Source: Candidatus Poribacteria bacterium (GTDB lineage Bacteria; Poribacteria; WGA-4E; WGA-3G). Taken from it: 64,000 nucleotides of DNA. The position numbers and the translations under genes are program-made. Below the pieces are notes generated by a model. It saw nothing but the letters and a program-made list of their open reading frames with translations, was not told where the DNA came from and did not search any database. The stretch lies in NCBI GenBank assembly GCA_021295715.1, contig JAGWBV010000003.1, positions 139,043 through 203,042 of the forward strand, written 5' to 3'. Positions 33,733 through 42,505 of the stretch are shown in pieces. The first letter of the stretch is position 1, and every line of letters starts with the position of its first letter.

Positions 33733-36700
33733 CTACTGTAGGTTTTCAAGCGGGATATGGGACATCCCACCTTGCTCAAGATCAATGTAAAGTTTATCAT
33801 TACTGACGACAAGCGCGTCAATTCTACGCCGAATGCTTGGAGAAATCTGTTCCCACTTGCTATGGTCATCTAAACGATAAACTCCTGCATTACCCGCACC
33901 ATAAACCTCAGTATGATCGACTGCGAATCTATCGATGACAGGACGCGTCCCCATTTTATCGGTGAGCACACGCCAGTGTTCGCCATTCTGTGAAACCAAG
34001 ACCCCTTCATCCGTTGCGATGTAAATCGTTGCCCCGACAAAAATTATCTCTTTGAAACGGGTAAAGTGGAGTGGAAGGTTCGGTGTAATATCTCTCCAAC
34101 TGTTCCCTTCGTCAAGCGATTGAAAGAGTGTGCCATTTCGCTTTCCGACGTAGACGGTCTGCCCTGCAGTCGCCAATTTGAATCCTTGCCTCCAAGGCCT
34201 ACCCCTCCACGAGTCTTCGGTGAGGTCTACTAATCCGGTATTCGTCCACTCTGAATCGCCGGTTTTCCATTTGAAAAGTACTCGCTGGTATTCCACGTAG
34301 AACGTTCCATCATTGATTGCAAATCCGCCGGTTGTTGCCCGGGTTGCTGCACTACGCAACGCACTTATCAACCGCGAATCCATTTCCATGCGATTATAGA
34401 GAGAGATATATTTGGCTTCCGTAATATTTTTCCATAATTCAGTGGACAACATTCCTGCATGAAAAGCGGGTATCCCTTGAACTGGCGAGAAGACATTGGT
34501 ATCCGTAGATAAGCGGTAAATCCGCAGATTCTCTTTTTCAGACGTAATCGCATAAAGCTCGCCCTCCTCAACCACCAAGTTTGAATTAGAAGAGAAATTA
34601 GTGGGAGACTGCTCTTCCTTCGTCGATTTGGAATCTATCAGAACGCTTTTCCACGATTCACCCGCATCGGTTGATTGGGCAATATCACGGTAGGTATACG
34701 CATAGAGTCGGTTGTTGAATGCCACCAAACTTCCTATCTTCGTCCCTATGATCCCATCCATAAATGGGTACCACGATTCACCGGCGTCAATTGTTCGATA
34801 AACCCCGTTCGTTCCAACCGCATAAAAAGTCGTTCCGTTTACGCCTATATGTCGTGAATTAAGACCCGTCAACGAACGCGTGTTAACGCCAAGCTTTGTC
34901 CAAGTTTTTCCCGCATCTGTTGACCGAAATTGCTCAGAACCGTTTAAAACGAGCGTCTCGCCAGCGACCCAAAATTCTATAGTCCTACTTGCCGTAAAAA
35001 AGAGAGGCTCATTTTTAGGCGTTATCTCCGTCCACGATTTACCTAAGTCGTCCGAGTGGAAAATCGCTCCTCTGAGTGCTTTTGGATTTACTATTATCCC
35101 TTTTTTCGTTTCACGCGAGTGCCACATGGACAGATCCGAACCGACACCAACATAGAGATTGTTTTCAAAGACTTTCAGGAAATGGATAGCATTGGAGAAC
35201 TGCACGGGCACCTGCTCCCAACGATCTGCGTTGAGACGGTAGAACCCGGTGTCAGCCTCAGCAAAAGCTTCGTTTTCAAAGGATTGGGTAGTTTTGAAGA
35301 TTTCCACCGGCACCTGCTCCCATCGCTCTGCACTGAGACGGTAGAGTCCCTCGTTTGTGCCAACAAATACCGCGCTTCCTATTCCGACCATTGCGCGTAT
35401 GCGTTTACCTGTCAATCCTTTGTCAAGGAGTTCCCATCGTGTACCGGCATCCGTAGATCGAAAAACGCCTTCATCTCGAAACGCAAGATACATTGCAATG
35501 CCTGTTCGCGAAGGCATGATTTGCGGTGCATCGGTTACGATCAGCCCAACATGATAAGGTCCCTCTGGTCGAGGACAAAAGGCGTTCCATGTCTCTCCAT
35601 CATCACTGGAAGCGAAGATTTCATCATCAGAAACGATATAGAGGGTTTCGTTATACTCTGTCATAGACATATAACCGCCAGGGGTTGAGATATCCGGGAC
35701 GATGCGTGTCCAAATAGATGTGTCCGCTGTTAACCTATAGACCCCCGTTTGTGTGTCAATGTAGAGTGTGCCGTCAGACGCAGCAAAAGTATCAAAGATG
35801 GGGGTCCCTTGTGGACCACTTGCCTGTGTCCACTGCGCTGTAGAGAATTTAGCGGGTCCATCCGATTCCTTAATGGTCGTCAAATGTGCTTCAGAAGTCT
35901 GTAAACCGGCACTGTTGTTTTTACCCGGGGACACAGCACTTCCGGTCTGATTCCGGACACTCGGTTTTGAATCACTCTCAAGCGTGAAAGGCACATCAAT
36001 GATTTCAATGGTCGGTTCGGATTCTGCCTCAAAACTATACGGTTGTTGAAAACGGGTGAGGTAGGGTTGACTCGCGCCTAATAGCAAGGTGATTAGAAGA
36101 GCAGCGGTGCCGAAAGCAACCCACGGGAATAGTGGTTTCGCAGTCGGAGGCGGTATCGGTTCCATGTCGGTGATCTGTCGCAGGATATGGCTTGTTAGGT
36201 TTTCCGATAACTGGACACCACCGAGAACCTTTTGAACGAAGCGTTCTTGGTCATCCAGTAAACGTTTCCGTGCCCGACGCAATCGGCTCTTAATCGTGTT
36301 CACGGATACACCGAGGAATTTGCCTATCTCCTTGGTTGTCATATCACCGAGATAGTAGAGTGTTACCACCGTGCGTTCACTTTCCGGTAACTTCTTCAAC
36401 AATTTCTTGACGACTGTATACCGACGCTCAAGCGATTCTGTTTCGCGTTGCTCCGATACATAGCAGGCATAAGAGAATTCCTCTATCTCTTTTATACTCA
36501 TTGCCTCCAACGATTGCGCCGCAGGCTTGTGTCTTCGGAGCCAATTGATGCAGAGTCGATCCACAATGACATAGAGCCACCCGGCAAATTGGCTGGGATT
36601 CTTGAGCGTCGAAAGCTTCTTGTATACCTGAAGAAAAACGTCTTGCGTAATTTCCTCAGCATAGTGAAAATCGCCAATCTTCCGCCATACGAGGGCATGA

Positions 36701-36792
36701 ACGCCCTTTCGGTATTTTTGGATCAAGACACCAAATGCCTCGTCGTCGCCCGATAAAATTCTATGAATCAGTTGAACGTCGTTTGTTACCAT
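33733..36792 (-). CDS. ECF sigma factor fused through a membrane helix to a BNR-like beta-propeller (copy 2)
   Basis: A 1019-residue chain with the same layout as copy 1. Sigma region 2 and region 4 lie in residues 4-185 (DFHYAEEITQDVFLQVYKKL; LPESERTVVTLYYLGDMTTK; FLGVSVNTIKSRLRRARKRL). The membrane helix is residues 221-241 (LFPWVAFGTAALLITLLLG). The stalk is close to that of copies 1 and 3. The outer part has repeated Asp-box motifs (GVFRSTDAGTRWELL, GIYRTIDAGESWYPF-like) of the BNR/Ycf48 propeller group, and is about 70% of the chain. ATG 36792 is six bases after GGAGG. The protease-TPR gene ends 150 bases upstream and may share the transcript. Confidence 0.9.
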   Translation of the reverse strand: MVTNDVQLIHRILSGDDEAFGVLIQKYRKGVHALVWRKIGDFHYAEEITQDVFLQVYKKLSTLKNPSQFAGWLYVIVDRLCINWLRRHKPAAQSLEAMSIKEIEEFSYACYVSEQRETESLERRYTVVKKLLKKLPESERTVVTLYYLGDMTTKEIGKFLGVSVNTIKSRLRRARKRLLDDQERFVQKVLGGVQLSENLTSHILRQITDMEPIPPPTAKPLFPWVAFGTAALLITLLLGASQPYLTRFQQPYSFEAESEPTIEIIDVPFTLESDSKPSVRNQTGSAVSPGKNNSAGLQTSEAHLTTIKESDGPAKFSTAQWTQASGPQGTPIFDTFAASDGTLYIDTQTGVYRLTADTSIWTRIVPDISTPGGYMSMTEYNETLYIVSDDEIFASSDDGETWNAFCPRPEGPYHVGLIVTDAPQIMPSRTGIAMYLAFRDEGVFRSTDAGTRWELLDKGLTGKRIRAMVGIGSAVFVGTNEGLYRLSAERWEQVPVEIFKTTQSFENEAFAEADTGFYRLNADRWEQVPVQFSNAIHFLKVFENNLYVGVGSDLSMWHSRETKKGIIVNPKALRGAIFHSDDLGKSWTEITPKNEPLFFTASRTIEFWVAGETLVLNGSEQFRSTDAGKTWTKLGVNTRSLTGLNSRHIGVNGTTFYAVGTNGVYRTIDAGESWYPFMDGIIGTKIGSLVAFNNRLYAYTYRDIAQSTDAGESWKSVLIDSKSTKEEQSPTNFSSNSNLVVEEGELYAITSEKENLRIYRLSTDTNVFSPVQGIPAFHAGMLSTELWKNITEAKYISLYNRMEMDSRLISALRSAATRATTGGFAINDGTFYVEYQRVLFKWKTGDSEWTNTGLVDLTEDSWRGRPWRQGFKLATAGQTVYVGKRNGTLFQSLDEGNSWRDITPNLPLHFTRFKEIIFVGATIYIATDEGVLVSQNGEHWRVLTDKMGTRPVIDRFAVDHTEVYGAGNAGVYRLDDHSKWEQISPSIRRRIDALVVSNDKLYIDLEQGGMSHIPLENLQ

Positions 36793-36942
36793 CAGGATCC
36801 TCCATGATGCACGAACAAATTTGGTCGCACTCACATTCCTACGAAACAGAGACACCTACCCTTCACAAAGATATTATAGCAGAATCGATAATTAAGTGGA
36901 CATGCAGGGATGTAAAGAAACTTCGCAAACGTCACAAATGCT

Positions 36943-38796
36943 TCATTTCAAAAGGCGGAGGGTTTCCTCAATGTCTGCCGTGAGGACCTGATCGCTTTCC
37001 CACCTCGCGAGTTTCAACGCGGTTCGGAGATCCACTTTTGCCTCTGAGATGTTGCCGATTTCAACCTTTGCACACCCCCGTTTATAGTAGACTTCGGCAT
37101 AATCAGGCTTCATGTAAACCGCTGTATCATAGTCCTTGGTGGCTCCACTATGGTTTCCCAAATTCGATCGTGCCTCGCCTCGAGTTTTGTAGACTTCAGC
37201 AAGCTCAGGGTCAAGCAGAATCGCGGCATCACAATCTTCAATCGCTCCTTTACTGTCGCTAAGTTGCAATTTCACAACGGCTCGCTTGCTGTAGACATAA
37301 GCAACAAAGTCAACATCCTCTGGGGCGAGACGGACAGCCTCGTCATAATCTTTGATGGCTCCGTCCTTGTCCTCCAATTTAGCCTTTGCGTCAGCACGAT
37401 GGACGTATGCACTGGCAAGCATCGCATTCCCTGGATTCAGGCGAATCATTTCGTCATAATCTTCAATAGCACCCTGATTGTCTCCTACATCAAACTTTGC
37501 GATCCCGCGATTAAGATATGCAACGATGAGGATACCCCGGGTGTTTGGTTTCAGACGAACCGCTTCATCATAATCTGTGAGAGCTCCGATCTTATCCCCT
37601 GAATCCAATTTCGCGCCGGCTCGTTTAACGTAGGCAAACGGAAGCATGATGCCCTTCGGTTTTAGACGAATTGCCGTATTGTAGTCTTCAATCGCCATTT
37701 CATAATCTTCCAAATCCACCCTTATATTTCCGCGGTTAAGGTAAGCCTCAACATTCTCCGGATCAAGGCGAATCGCGATGTTATAGTCTTTGATGGCTCC
37801 CTTATGGTGTCGCACGTTCCTTTTCGCTACACCACGATTCACGTAGACAGCCGCATAATCGAGCCCAGTGCCAATAGCGGCATCGTAGTCTTTGATAGTC
37901 CCCCTATAATCTCCTAAACTATATTTTGCTGACCCTCGTTTGGCATAGGCAGCCGCAAAATCGGGTGTTAGGCGTATCGCGGCATCGTAAGCCGCGATGG
38001 CACTTTGCGCATTTCCAAGGACCTTCTCTGCATCACCAAGATTGGCAAGTGCGTAGGCACGTATCATGGGTTCGGCTCGCCATTCTTCCACAGACTTCTC
38101 CCGTTCAGACATGTTTTCAAGCAGTGCTTTGAGACGATTTGAAGGGATAACGTATCCCGAACTCTTGGTTTCGCCGCCCTCTACAGAAATCCCTATCACT
38201 TCTCCTGCGCTATTTAGGACGGGACCGCCACTGTATCCTGGCAAAAGTGTGGCTTTCACACGGAAGAAAGTGGCAGCGATTCGACTGATCGTGCCCTCTA
38301 TGGCTCTACCCAAAGTATCCTTATTGGTGTTCCCATGGGTTCCCACGGCGATAACCTTTTCTCCAAGTTTCACTGTATCGCTATCGCCAAGCTGGAGAAC
38401 CGCTGTTTCCTTACCTTCGACCCTTAAGATAACCAGATCGTATTCTGGATCGCTTGCCACAACGCCTTTAATCGAATATTGCGTCGGTTGGTTAATCGAG
38501 CCCATCTCCCAAGTATAGGACTTGCCATGAATACCGGCAAGGACGTGAACACTGGTAACAATCAGATCCCGTCCAACGAAGAAACCGCTCCCGTTGCCGA
38601 TTGTCCCATCATCGGCGTTAACAATTAAGATGACCGTAGCGGCTTTTCCGATATGTGCAGTGCGTTGGTTCGGGTTCAGCAACAGAGTGTTTCTTTCGAT
38701 GTGCGCCTCCTGCAGTGCAAGCCCATCTGCGTAGGACAACAGGAAACCTAACACTAAACACCCGATTAACGCCGACACTTTGCCAATGAATTTCAT
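36943..38796 (-). CDS. secreted trypsin-like serine protease with TPR domain
   Basis: A 617-residue exported protein. A signal peptide (KVSALIGCLVLGFLLSYADG) is followed by an S1C-like protease domain of about 190 residues. The triad is His84 (VTSVHVLAG), Asp120 (DPEYDLVIL) and Ser189 (LLPGYSGGPVLN), all in typical sequence context, so the enzyme should be active. From about residue 245 to 615 ten or so TPR units follow, each with the AIRLDPENVEAYLNRG-type pattern; some carry YDEAVRLKPN. No PDZ domain is present. It sits immediately upstream of sigma-propeller copy 2 and is preceded by two copies of the promoter motif. Confidence 0.88.
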   Translation of the reverse strand: MKFIGKVSALIGCLVLGFLLSYADGLALQEAHIERNTLLLNPNQRTAHIGKAATVILIVNADDGTIGNGSGFFVGRDLIVTSVHVLAGIHGKSYTWEMGSINQPTQYSIKGVVASDPEYDLVILRVEGKETAVLQLGDSDTVKLGEKVIAVGTHGNTNKDTLGRAIEGTISRIAATFFRVKATLLPGYSGGPVLNSAGEVIGISVEGGETKSSGYVIPSNRLKALLENMSEREKSVEEWRAEPMIRAYALANLGDAEKVLGNAQSAIAAYDAAIRLTPDFAAAYAKRGSAKYSLGDYRGTIKDYDAAIGTGLDYAAVYVNRGVAKRNVRHHKGAIKDYNIAIRLDPENVEAYLNRGNIRVDLEDYEMAIEDYNTAIRLKPKGIMLPFAYVKRAGAKLDSGDKIGALTDYDEAVRLKPNTRGILIVAYLNRGIAKFDVGDNQGAIEDYDEMIRLNPGNAMLASAYVHRADAKAKLEDKDGAIKDYDEAVRLAPEDVDFVAYVYSKRAVVKLQLSDSKGAIEDCDAAILLDPELAEVYKTRGEARSNLGNHSGATKDYDTAVYMKPDYAEVYYKRGCAKVEIGNISEAKVDLRTALKLARWESDQVLTADIEETLRLLK

Positions 38797-38848
38797 CTAT
38801 ACATATCCCTTTGCCTTAAAGGTCGTTGGAATCATACTCCCCTATAAT

Positions 38849-38884
38849 TAAAGACACATTTTTGGGACGGAAAGGGTGCATAAT
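38849..38884 (-). promoter_or_regulatory. island bipartite promoter-like motif, copy c
   Basis: Minus strand: ATTATGCA, 18 bases, TGTGTCTTTA, ending 53 bases before the protease start codon at 38796. Confidence 0.65.
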
Positions 38885-38947
38885 TTGAAAAAATAGAATT
38901 CAAAGTGTAAACTCACCTGAACGTGGTCCACAATATGTTTCAATTAC

Positions 38948-38982
38948 TAAAGACACATTTTTGGAGGGAAGGCTTGCATAAT
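38948..38982 (-). promoter_or_regulatory. island bipartite promoter-like motif, copy d
   Basis: Minus strand: ATTATGCA, 17 bases, TGTGTCTTTA, 152 bases before the protease start. Tandem with copy c, and likely from a local duplication. Confidence 0.6.
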
Positions 38983-39132
38983 TTGAAAAAATAAAAGAAA
39001 TTTGGATTTTAATCCAGTGAGGTTAGTTAAGAGGGTCCGATTGGAAGGCTGGAAAAAAGATGAGGGTGGATGAAGGTGAAATCTCGCCATTGGAGATTCA
39101 ATTATTGTTTTTGTAATTGGTTTGCACCTGTC

Positions 39133-41079
39133 TCACAACTTTCCCATTGAATCGATACGCTCGGAAACTTCTCTTGGGTTATAGACTTCAACACTCGTCA
39201 GCAGACCTTTACCAACAGCACTTCCGCCCAAAATGTAGATGTGCCCATCTATGACTTCAGTCGCATGTCCCGATCTTCCAATCAGCATGTCCGACTCTTG
39301 GGTCCAACGATCAGTTGCGGGATCGTAGACCTCAATCGTTGAAAGGCGATTAAGTTTCCTTTCTTCCTGAAAGTAGCCCCCCATGACATAGATTTTGCCA
39401 TCAATTACACTTGTTGAGTGAGCCGCTTTCGGAACAGACATCTCTGTTCTTTCCTGCCATTGATTCGTCTTGGGATTGAACACTTCAACACTGGAAAGAT
39501 ATAGAGATGAAAGATACCGACCTGACTGGTCGTAATTCGGGGGCCACCCTATCCCACCCACAGCATAGATTTCTCCATTCACAACACTAATTGCTGCAGA
39601 ACAACGCGCACGGTTCATGCTTTGGGCTTTTGCCCATGTGTCTGTCGCTGGATTATAGACTTCCACAGTTTCTAACTGCGACTGTTCATTAGCAGTTGAC
39701 CACCCACCAATGGCATAGATTTTACCATCCACGACGCAAGTCTTGGTCTTCCGTGGTGTCGGCATATCCGATTTCTGGGTCCATGTGTCTGTCGCCGGAT
39801 CATACATTTCTACAGTTGGAAGTTCTTCAGACTCATGCCCGAAACCGCGAGGCACCTGATACTTCTTCATTTTTGATCCACCAATGGCATAAATTTTGCC
39901 ATCCACAACTGAGACAGAGACGTTAGACCGAACTGTCGGCATATTCGCCTTTCCTGCCCATGTATCGGTTTCAGGATCGTACATTTCTACGGTTGAAAGC
40001 GACAGGTCCCCGTATTCATCAATTTTGAGCCGTAGACTGCCCCCTATCACGAATATCTTTCCATCCACAACACAGGTAGAAAAGTCAGACCGGATTGTTG
40101 GCATGTCGGCTTTCTGCGTCCATTGCGCTGTAGTAAATCTGAGAGAATTTCCTTGTGTATCGGATATCATGGGTGTCTCGGAAGCCTGTAGTCCTGTCCC
40201 GATATTTTTATCGGCGGAAGTCGCACGTCCGACTTGGTTCCGCACATCGGGTTTTGAATCGGCATCAAGGACGATAAAGGTATCAATAATTTCAACCGTG
40301 GGTTCGGAGACTGCATCGAAACTATAGGGTCTCTGGAAGCGGACGAGGTATTGACCCGTCGCGCCTAATAGCAAGGCAATTAGAAGGGTCGCGATACCAA
40401 AAGCACCCCACGGGAGCAGCGGTTTCGCTACCGGAGATGGTATCGGTTTCACGTCGGCGACCTGCCGCATGATGTTCTCGGTAAGGTTGTTGGATAACTG
40501 CACACCGCCGAGTACTTCCTGAACCAAGCGTTCTTGATCCTTCTGCAAACGTTCTCGTGCCCGCCGGAGCCGACTTGTAATTGTGTTTACCGAGACACCT
40601 AAGAATTTGCTTATCTCGTTGGCTGTCATTTCACCGAGGTAGTAGAGCGTCATGACTGTCCGTTCACTCTCCGGCAATTTGGACAGCAGTCTTTGGGCGA
40701 TTTCTTGGCGATACTTGGCACCTTCGGCTTCGCGCTGCTCCGCGGCATAATGGTTATACGCGGATTCCTCTATCTCTTCCATAGACGTGTCCTCCAGCGA
40801 TTGCAGTGCAGGCTTGTGGCGTTGGAGCCAATTAATGCAAAGTCGATTCGCAATGACGTAGAGCCATCCAGCAAATTGGTTAGGGTTTTTGAGTGTCGAG
40901 AGTTTTTTGTATGCTTGCAGGAAGGTGTCTTGTGTAATTTCTTCGGCATAGTGAAAATCGTTAACCTTCCGCCACGCAAGTGCATGAACACTCTTTTGGT
41001 ACTTTTGGACCAAAATGCTGAATGCCTCGTCATCGTCTGACAAAATTCTACGAATGAGTTGAACATCGTCTGCTACCAT
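39133..41079 (-). CDS. ECF sigma factor fused through a membrane helix to a Kelch beta-propeller (copy 3)
   Basis: A 648-residue chain. The cytoplasmic half matches copies 1 and 2 (DFHYAEEITQDTFLQAYKKL; LPESERTVMTLYYLGEMTAN; FLGVSVNTITSRLRRARERL), as does the membrane helix at about 221-241 (LLPWGAFGIATLLIALLLG) and the stalk up to RFTTAQWTQ. After this the outer domain is different: six Kelch repeats (MPTIRSDFSTCVVDGKIFVI and similar, each with VDGKIYAIGG) instead of Asp-box repeats. So the sensor has been exchanged at a precise point. ATG 41079 follows GGAGG by six bases. Two free-standing Kelch proteins lie upstream (42364 and 46840). Confidence 0.9.
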   Translation of the reverse strand: MVADDVQLIRRILSDDDEAFSILVQKYQKSVHALAWRKVNDFHYAEEITQDTFLQAYKKLSTLKNPNQFAGWLYVIANRLCINWLQRHKPALQSLEDTSMEEIEESAYNHYAAEQREAEGAKYRQEIAQRLLSKLPESERTVMTLYYLGEMTANEISKFLGVSVNTITSRLRRARERLQKDQERLVQEVLGGVQLSNNLTENIMRQVADVKPIPSPVAKPLLPWGAFGIATLLIALLLGATGQYLVRFQRPYSFDAVSEPTVEIIDTFIVLDADSKPDVRNQVGRATSADKNIGTGLQASETPMISDTQGNSLRFTTAQWTQKADMPTIRSDFSTCVVDGKIFVIGGSLRLKIDEYGDLSLSTVEMYDPETDTWAGKANMPTVRSNVSVSVVDGKIYAIGGSKMKKYQVPRGFGHESEELPTVEMYDPATDTWTQKSDMPTPRKTKTCVVDGKIYAIGGWSTANEQSQLETVEVYNPATDTWAKAQSMNRARCSAAISVVNGEIYAVGGIGWPPNYDQSGRYLSSLYLSSVEVFNPKTNQWQERTEMSVPKAAHSTSVIDGKIYVMGGYFQEERKLNRLSTIEVYDPATDRWTQESDMLIGRSGHATEVIDGHIYILGGSAVGKGLLTSVEVYNPREVSERIDSMGKL

Positions 41080-41290
41080 CGGGATCCTCCAAGGTACGCG
41101 AACAGCTTTGGTTATACCCACATTCCTATCATCAGTTATCCCACAAACAATTAATTGAATCAACACGCTTAGGTAGACGAGAAAAGCAAAGCAAATGATT
41201 TACCGCATAATATTTTCTCTGACATAAAACAGTATATCATATTTCTATTTTTTTCATAGGTTGGATACGGACGAGACCTAACCATGTGGT

Positions 41291-42364
41291 TTACTGGGAT
41301 TTTTTCAGTTCACCCCAGCGTGTCAGGCGTTTGTCTTTTGGGTCAACTGATAGAAAACCGGTGTCAAACGCCTCGACGATTGGCGAAAATTGTCCGCGAT
41401 CTACCTGTCCTCCCAAGGCATAGATTGTCCCCTTCACAACGACTGACCTTGTCGCTTTTAGAATCGTCATTGGCTCGACTTTGCGCCATTTGTGGGTCAT
41501 TGGATTATAAACATCCACATCGCTGATGCGTGTAATTTTATTTCCGCCCCATGTATTAGCACCCCCTATTGTATAAATCTCGTTATCAATGGCAATGGAC
41601 ACAAACCAAAATTTGCGTATTGGCATGTCAGGGAGTTCACGCCATTGGTCGGTTTTCGGGTTGTATGCTTCAATAGATGTAACAAACTTGTCAACAAGAG
41701 GACCCCACTGCCAATTATAACCGCCGATAACATAAATTTTACCGTCTATAACGACAGCATCGGTTGCCCCTCGTTCCGTCGGCATGTCTGCGCCCTTCTC
41801 CCATCTATTGGTTAACGGATCGTAGACCTCAACGAGACCTATTGCCACATCACGACCAAGTTTTTTATCGTGAACACTCCCACCAATGACGTATATCTTT
41901 CCATCAACGACGGCGGTCATAAACGCATGACGGAGCGTCGGCATATCCCCCTTCTTGTTCCATGTATCGGTTGCAGTGTCATACATCTCGACGGTTTTTT
42001 TGTATCTGAGTGCACCCCCGGGTACCTTTCGGTCATAGCCCCCAAACACATAGATTTCGTTGGAAAATACTGCAATTTGCGGCGCAACCCGCGGGGTTGG
42101 CATATTTGCGGCTATGTGCCATGTGTTTGTCTGTGTGTCGTAGACATCCACCGTTGAAAGCGCAGGCGCGCGTCCGCCTAAATTTTCATGGTGGTCGAAC
42201 CCGCCGATAACATAAATTTTACCACCCGCAGCAGCGGGAACATGTCCAATTCTCAATATTGGCAGTTCAGTTATCTGCTCCCAATTCTCAGCAAAACTGG
42301 TAGAGACGATAACAAGTAAGAGGATAAAAACCCATTGTAAATACCTGCATTTTGCGAGCATCAT
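41291..42364 (-). CDS. secreted Kelch propeller protein with C-terminal WG tag
   Basis: A 357-residue exported protein; ATG 42364 follows AAGGAG and the first 26 residues are a signal peptide (LQWVFILLLVIVSTSFAENW). Six Kelch repeats complete a propeller: ILRIGHVPAAAGGKIYVIGG, TPRVAPQIAVFSNEIYVFGG, TLRHAFMTAVVDGKIYVIGG, TERGATDAVVIDGKIYVIGG, RKFWFVSIAIDNEIYTIGG and ILKATRSVVVKGTIYALGG. The end (SVDPKDKRLTRWGELK) is the shared tag. It is related in sequence to the Kelch part of sigma-propeller copy 3 downstream, so the two may bind the same ligand. Promoter motif e lies 68 bases upstream. Confidence 0.9.
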   Translation of the reverse strand: MMLAKCRYLQWVFILLLVIVSTSFAENWEQITELPILRIGHVPAAAGGKIYVIGGFDHHENLGGRAPALSTVDVYDTQTNTWHIAANMPTPRVAPQIAVFSNEIYVFGGYDRKVPGGALRYKKTVEMYDTATDTWNKKGDMPTLRHAFMTAVVDGKIYVIGGSVHDKKLGRDVAIGLVEVYDPLTNRWEKGADMPTERGATDAVVIDGKIYVIGGYNWQWGPLVDKFVTSIEAYNPKTDQWRELPDMPIRKFWFVSIAIDNEIYTIGGANTWGGNKITRISDVDVYNPMTHKWRKVEPMTILKATRSVVVKGTIYALGGQVDRGQFSPIVEAFDTGFLSVDPKDKRLTRWGELKKSQ

Positions 42365-42402
42365 GTTCTCCTTACGTGTCTATAATGTGAGTTTGACTTA
42401 GA

Positions 42403-42421
42403 GCGTTCAGAGAGGGAACGC
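42403..42421. promoter_or_regulatory. inverted repeat between promoter motif e and the Kelch start
   Basis: GCGTTC-AGAGAGG-GAACGC is a perfect six-base inverted repeat, downstream of the promoter motif and before the start. A near copy (GCGTTC-AAGAAGA-GAACGT) occupies the same place at 45508-45526. It could be an operator or an RNA hairpin. Confidence 0.45.
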
Positions 42422-42431
42422 CTTCTATTAT

Positions 42432-42467
42432 TAAAGACACATTTTTAGGATGGAAACTGTGCATAAT
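42432..42467 (-). promoter_or_regulatory. island bipartite promoter-like motif, copy e
   Basis: Minus strand: ATTATGCA, 18 bases, TGTGTCTTTA, 68 bases before ATG 42364. This copy also falls inside the 140-base gap after the WD40 gene. Confidence 0.65.
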
Positions 42468-42505
42468 CTGAAAAAAATGTAAAAATTAGTTATCCGTTTT
42501 CGGTG

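Larger units (their letters stand above)
38797..39132. other. gene-free gap with two promoter motifs
   Basis: It holds promoter motif copies c and d, 99 bases apart, and otherwise only AT-rich sequence. The stretch around 38887-38990 is a copy of about 100 bases also found at 31670-31775. Confidence 0.55.

Noticed and set aside
35056..35688. Plus-strand frame of 210 codons inside sigma-propeller copy 2
   Set aside because: Shadow frame of the propeller repeats; no start signal.
36943..38796. HtrA/DegP annotation for the protease-TPR gene
   Set aside because: The triad fits the S1 family, but there is no PDZ domain; TPR units take its place, so the name would mislead.
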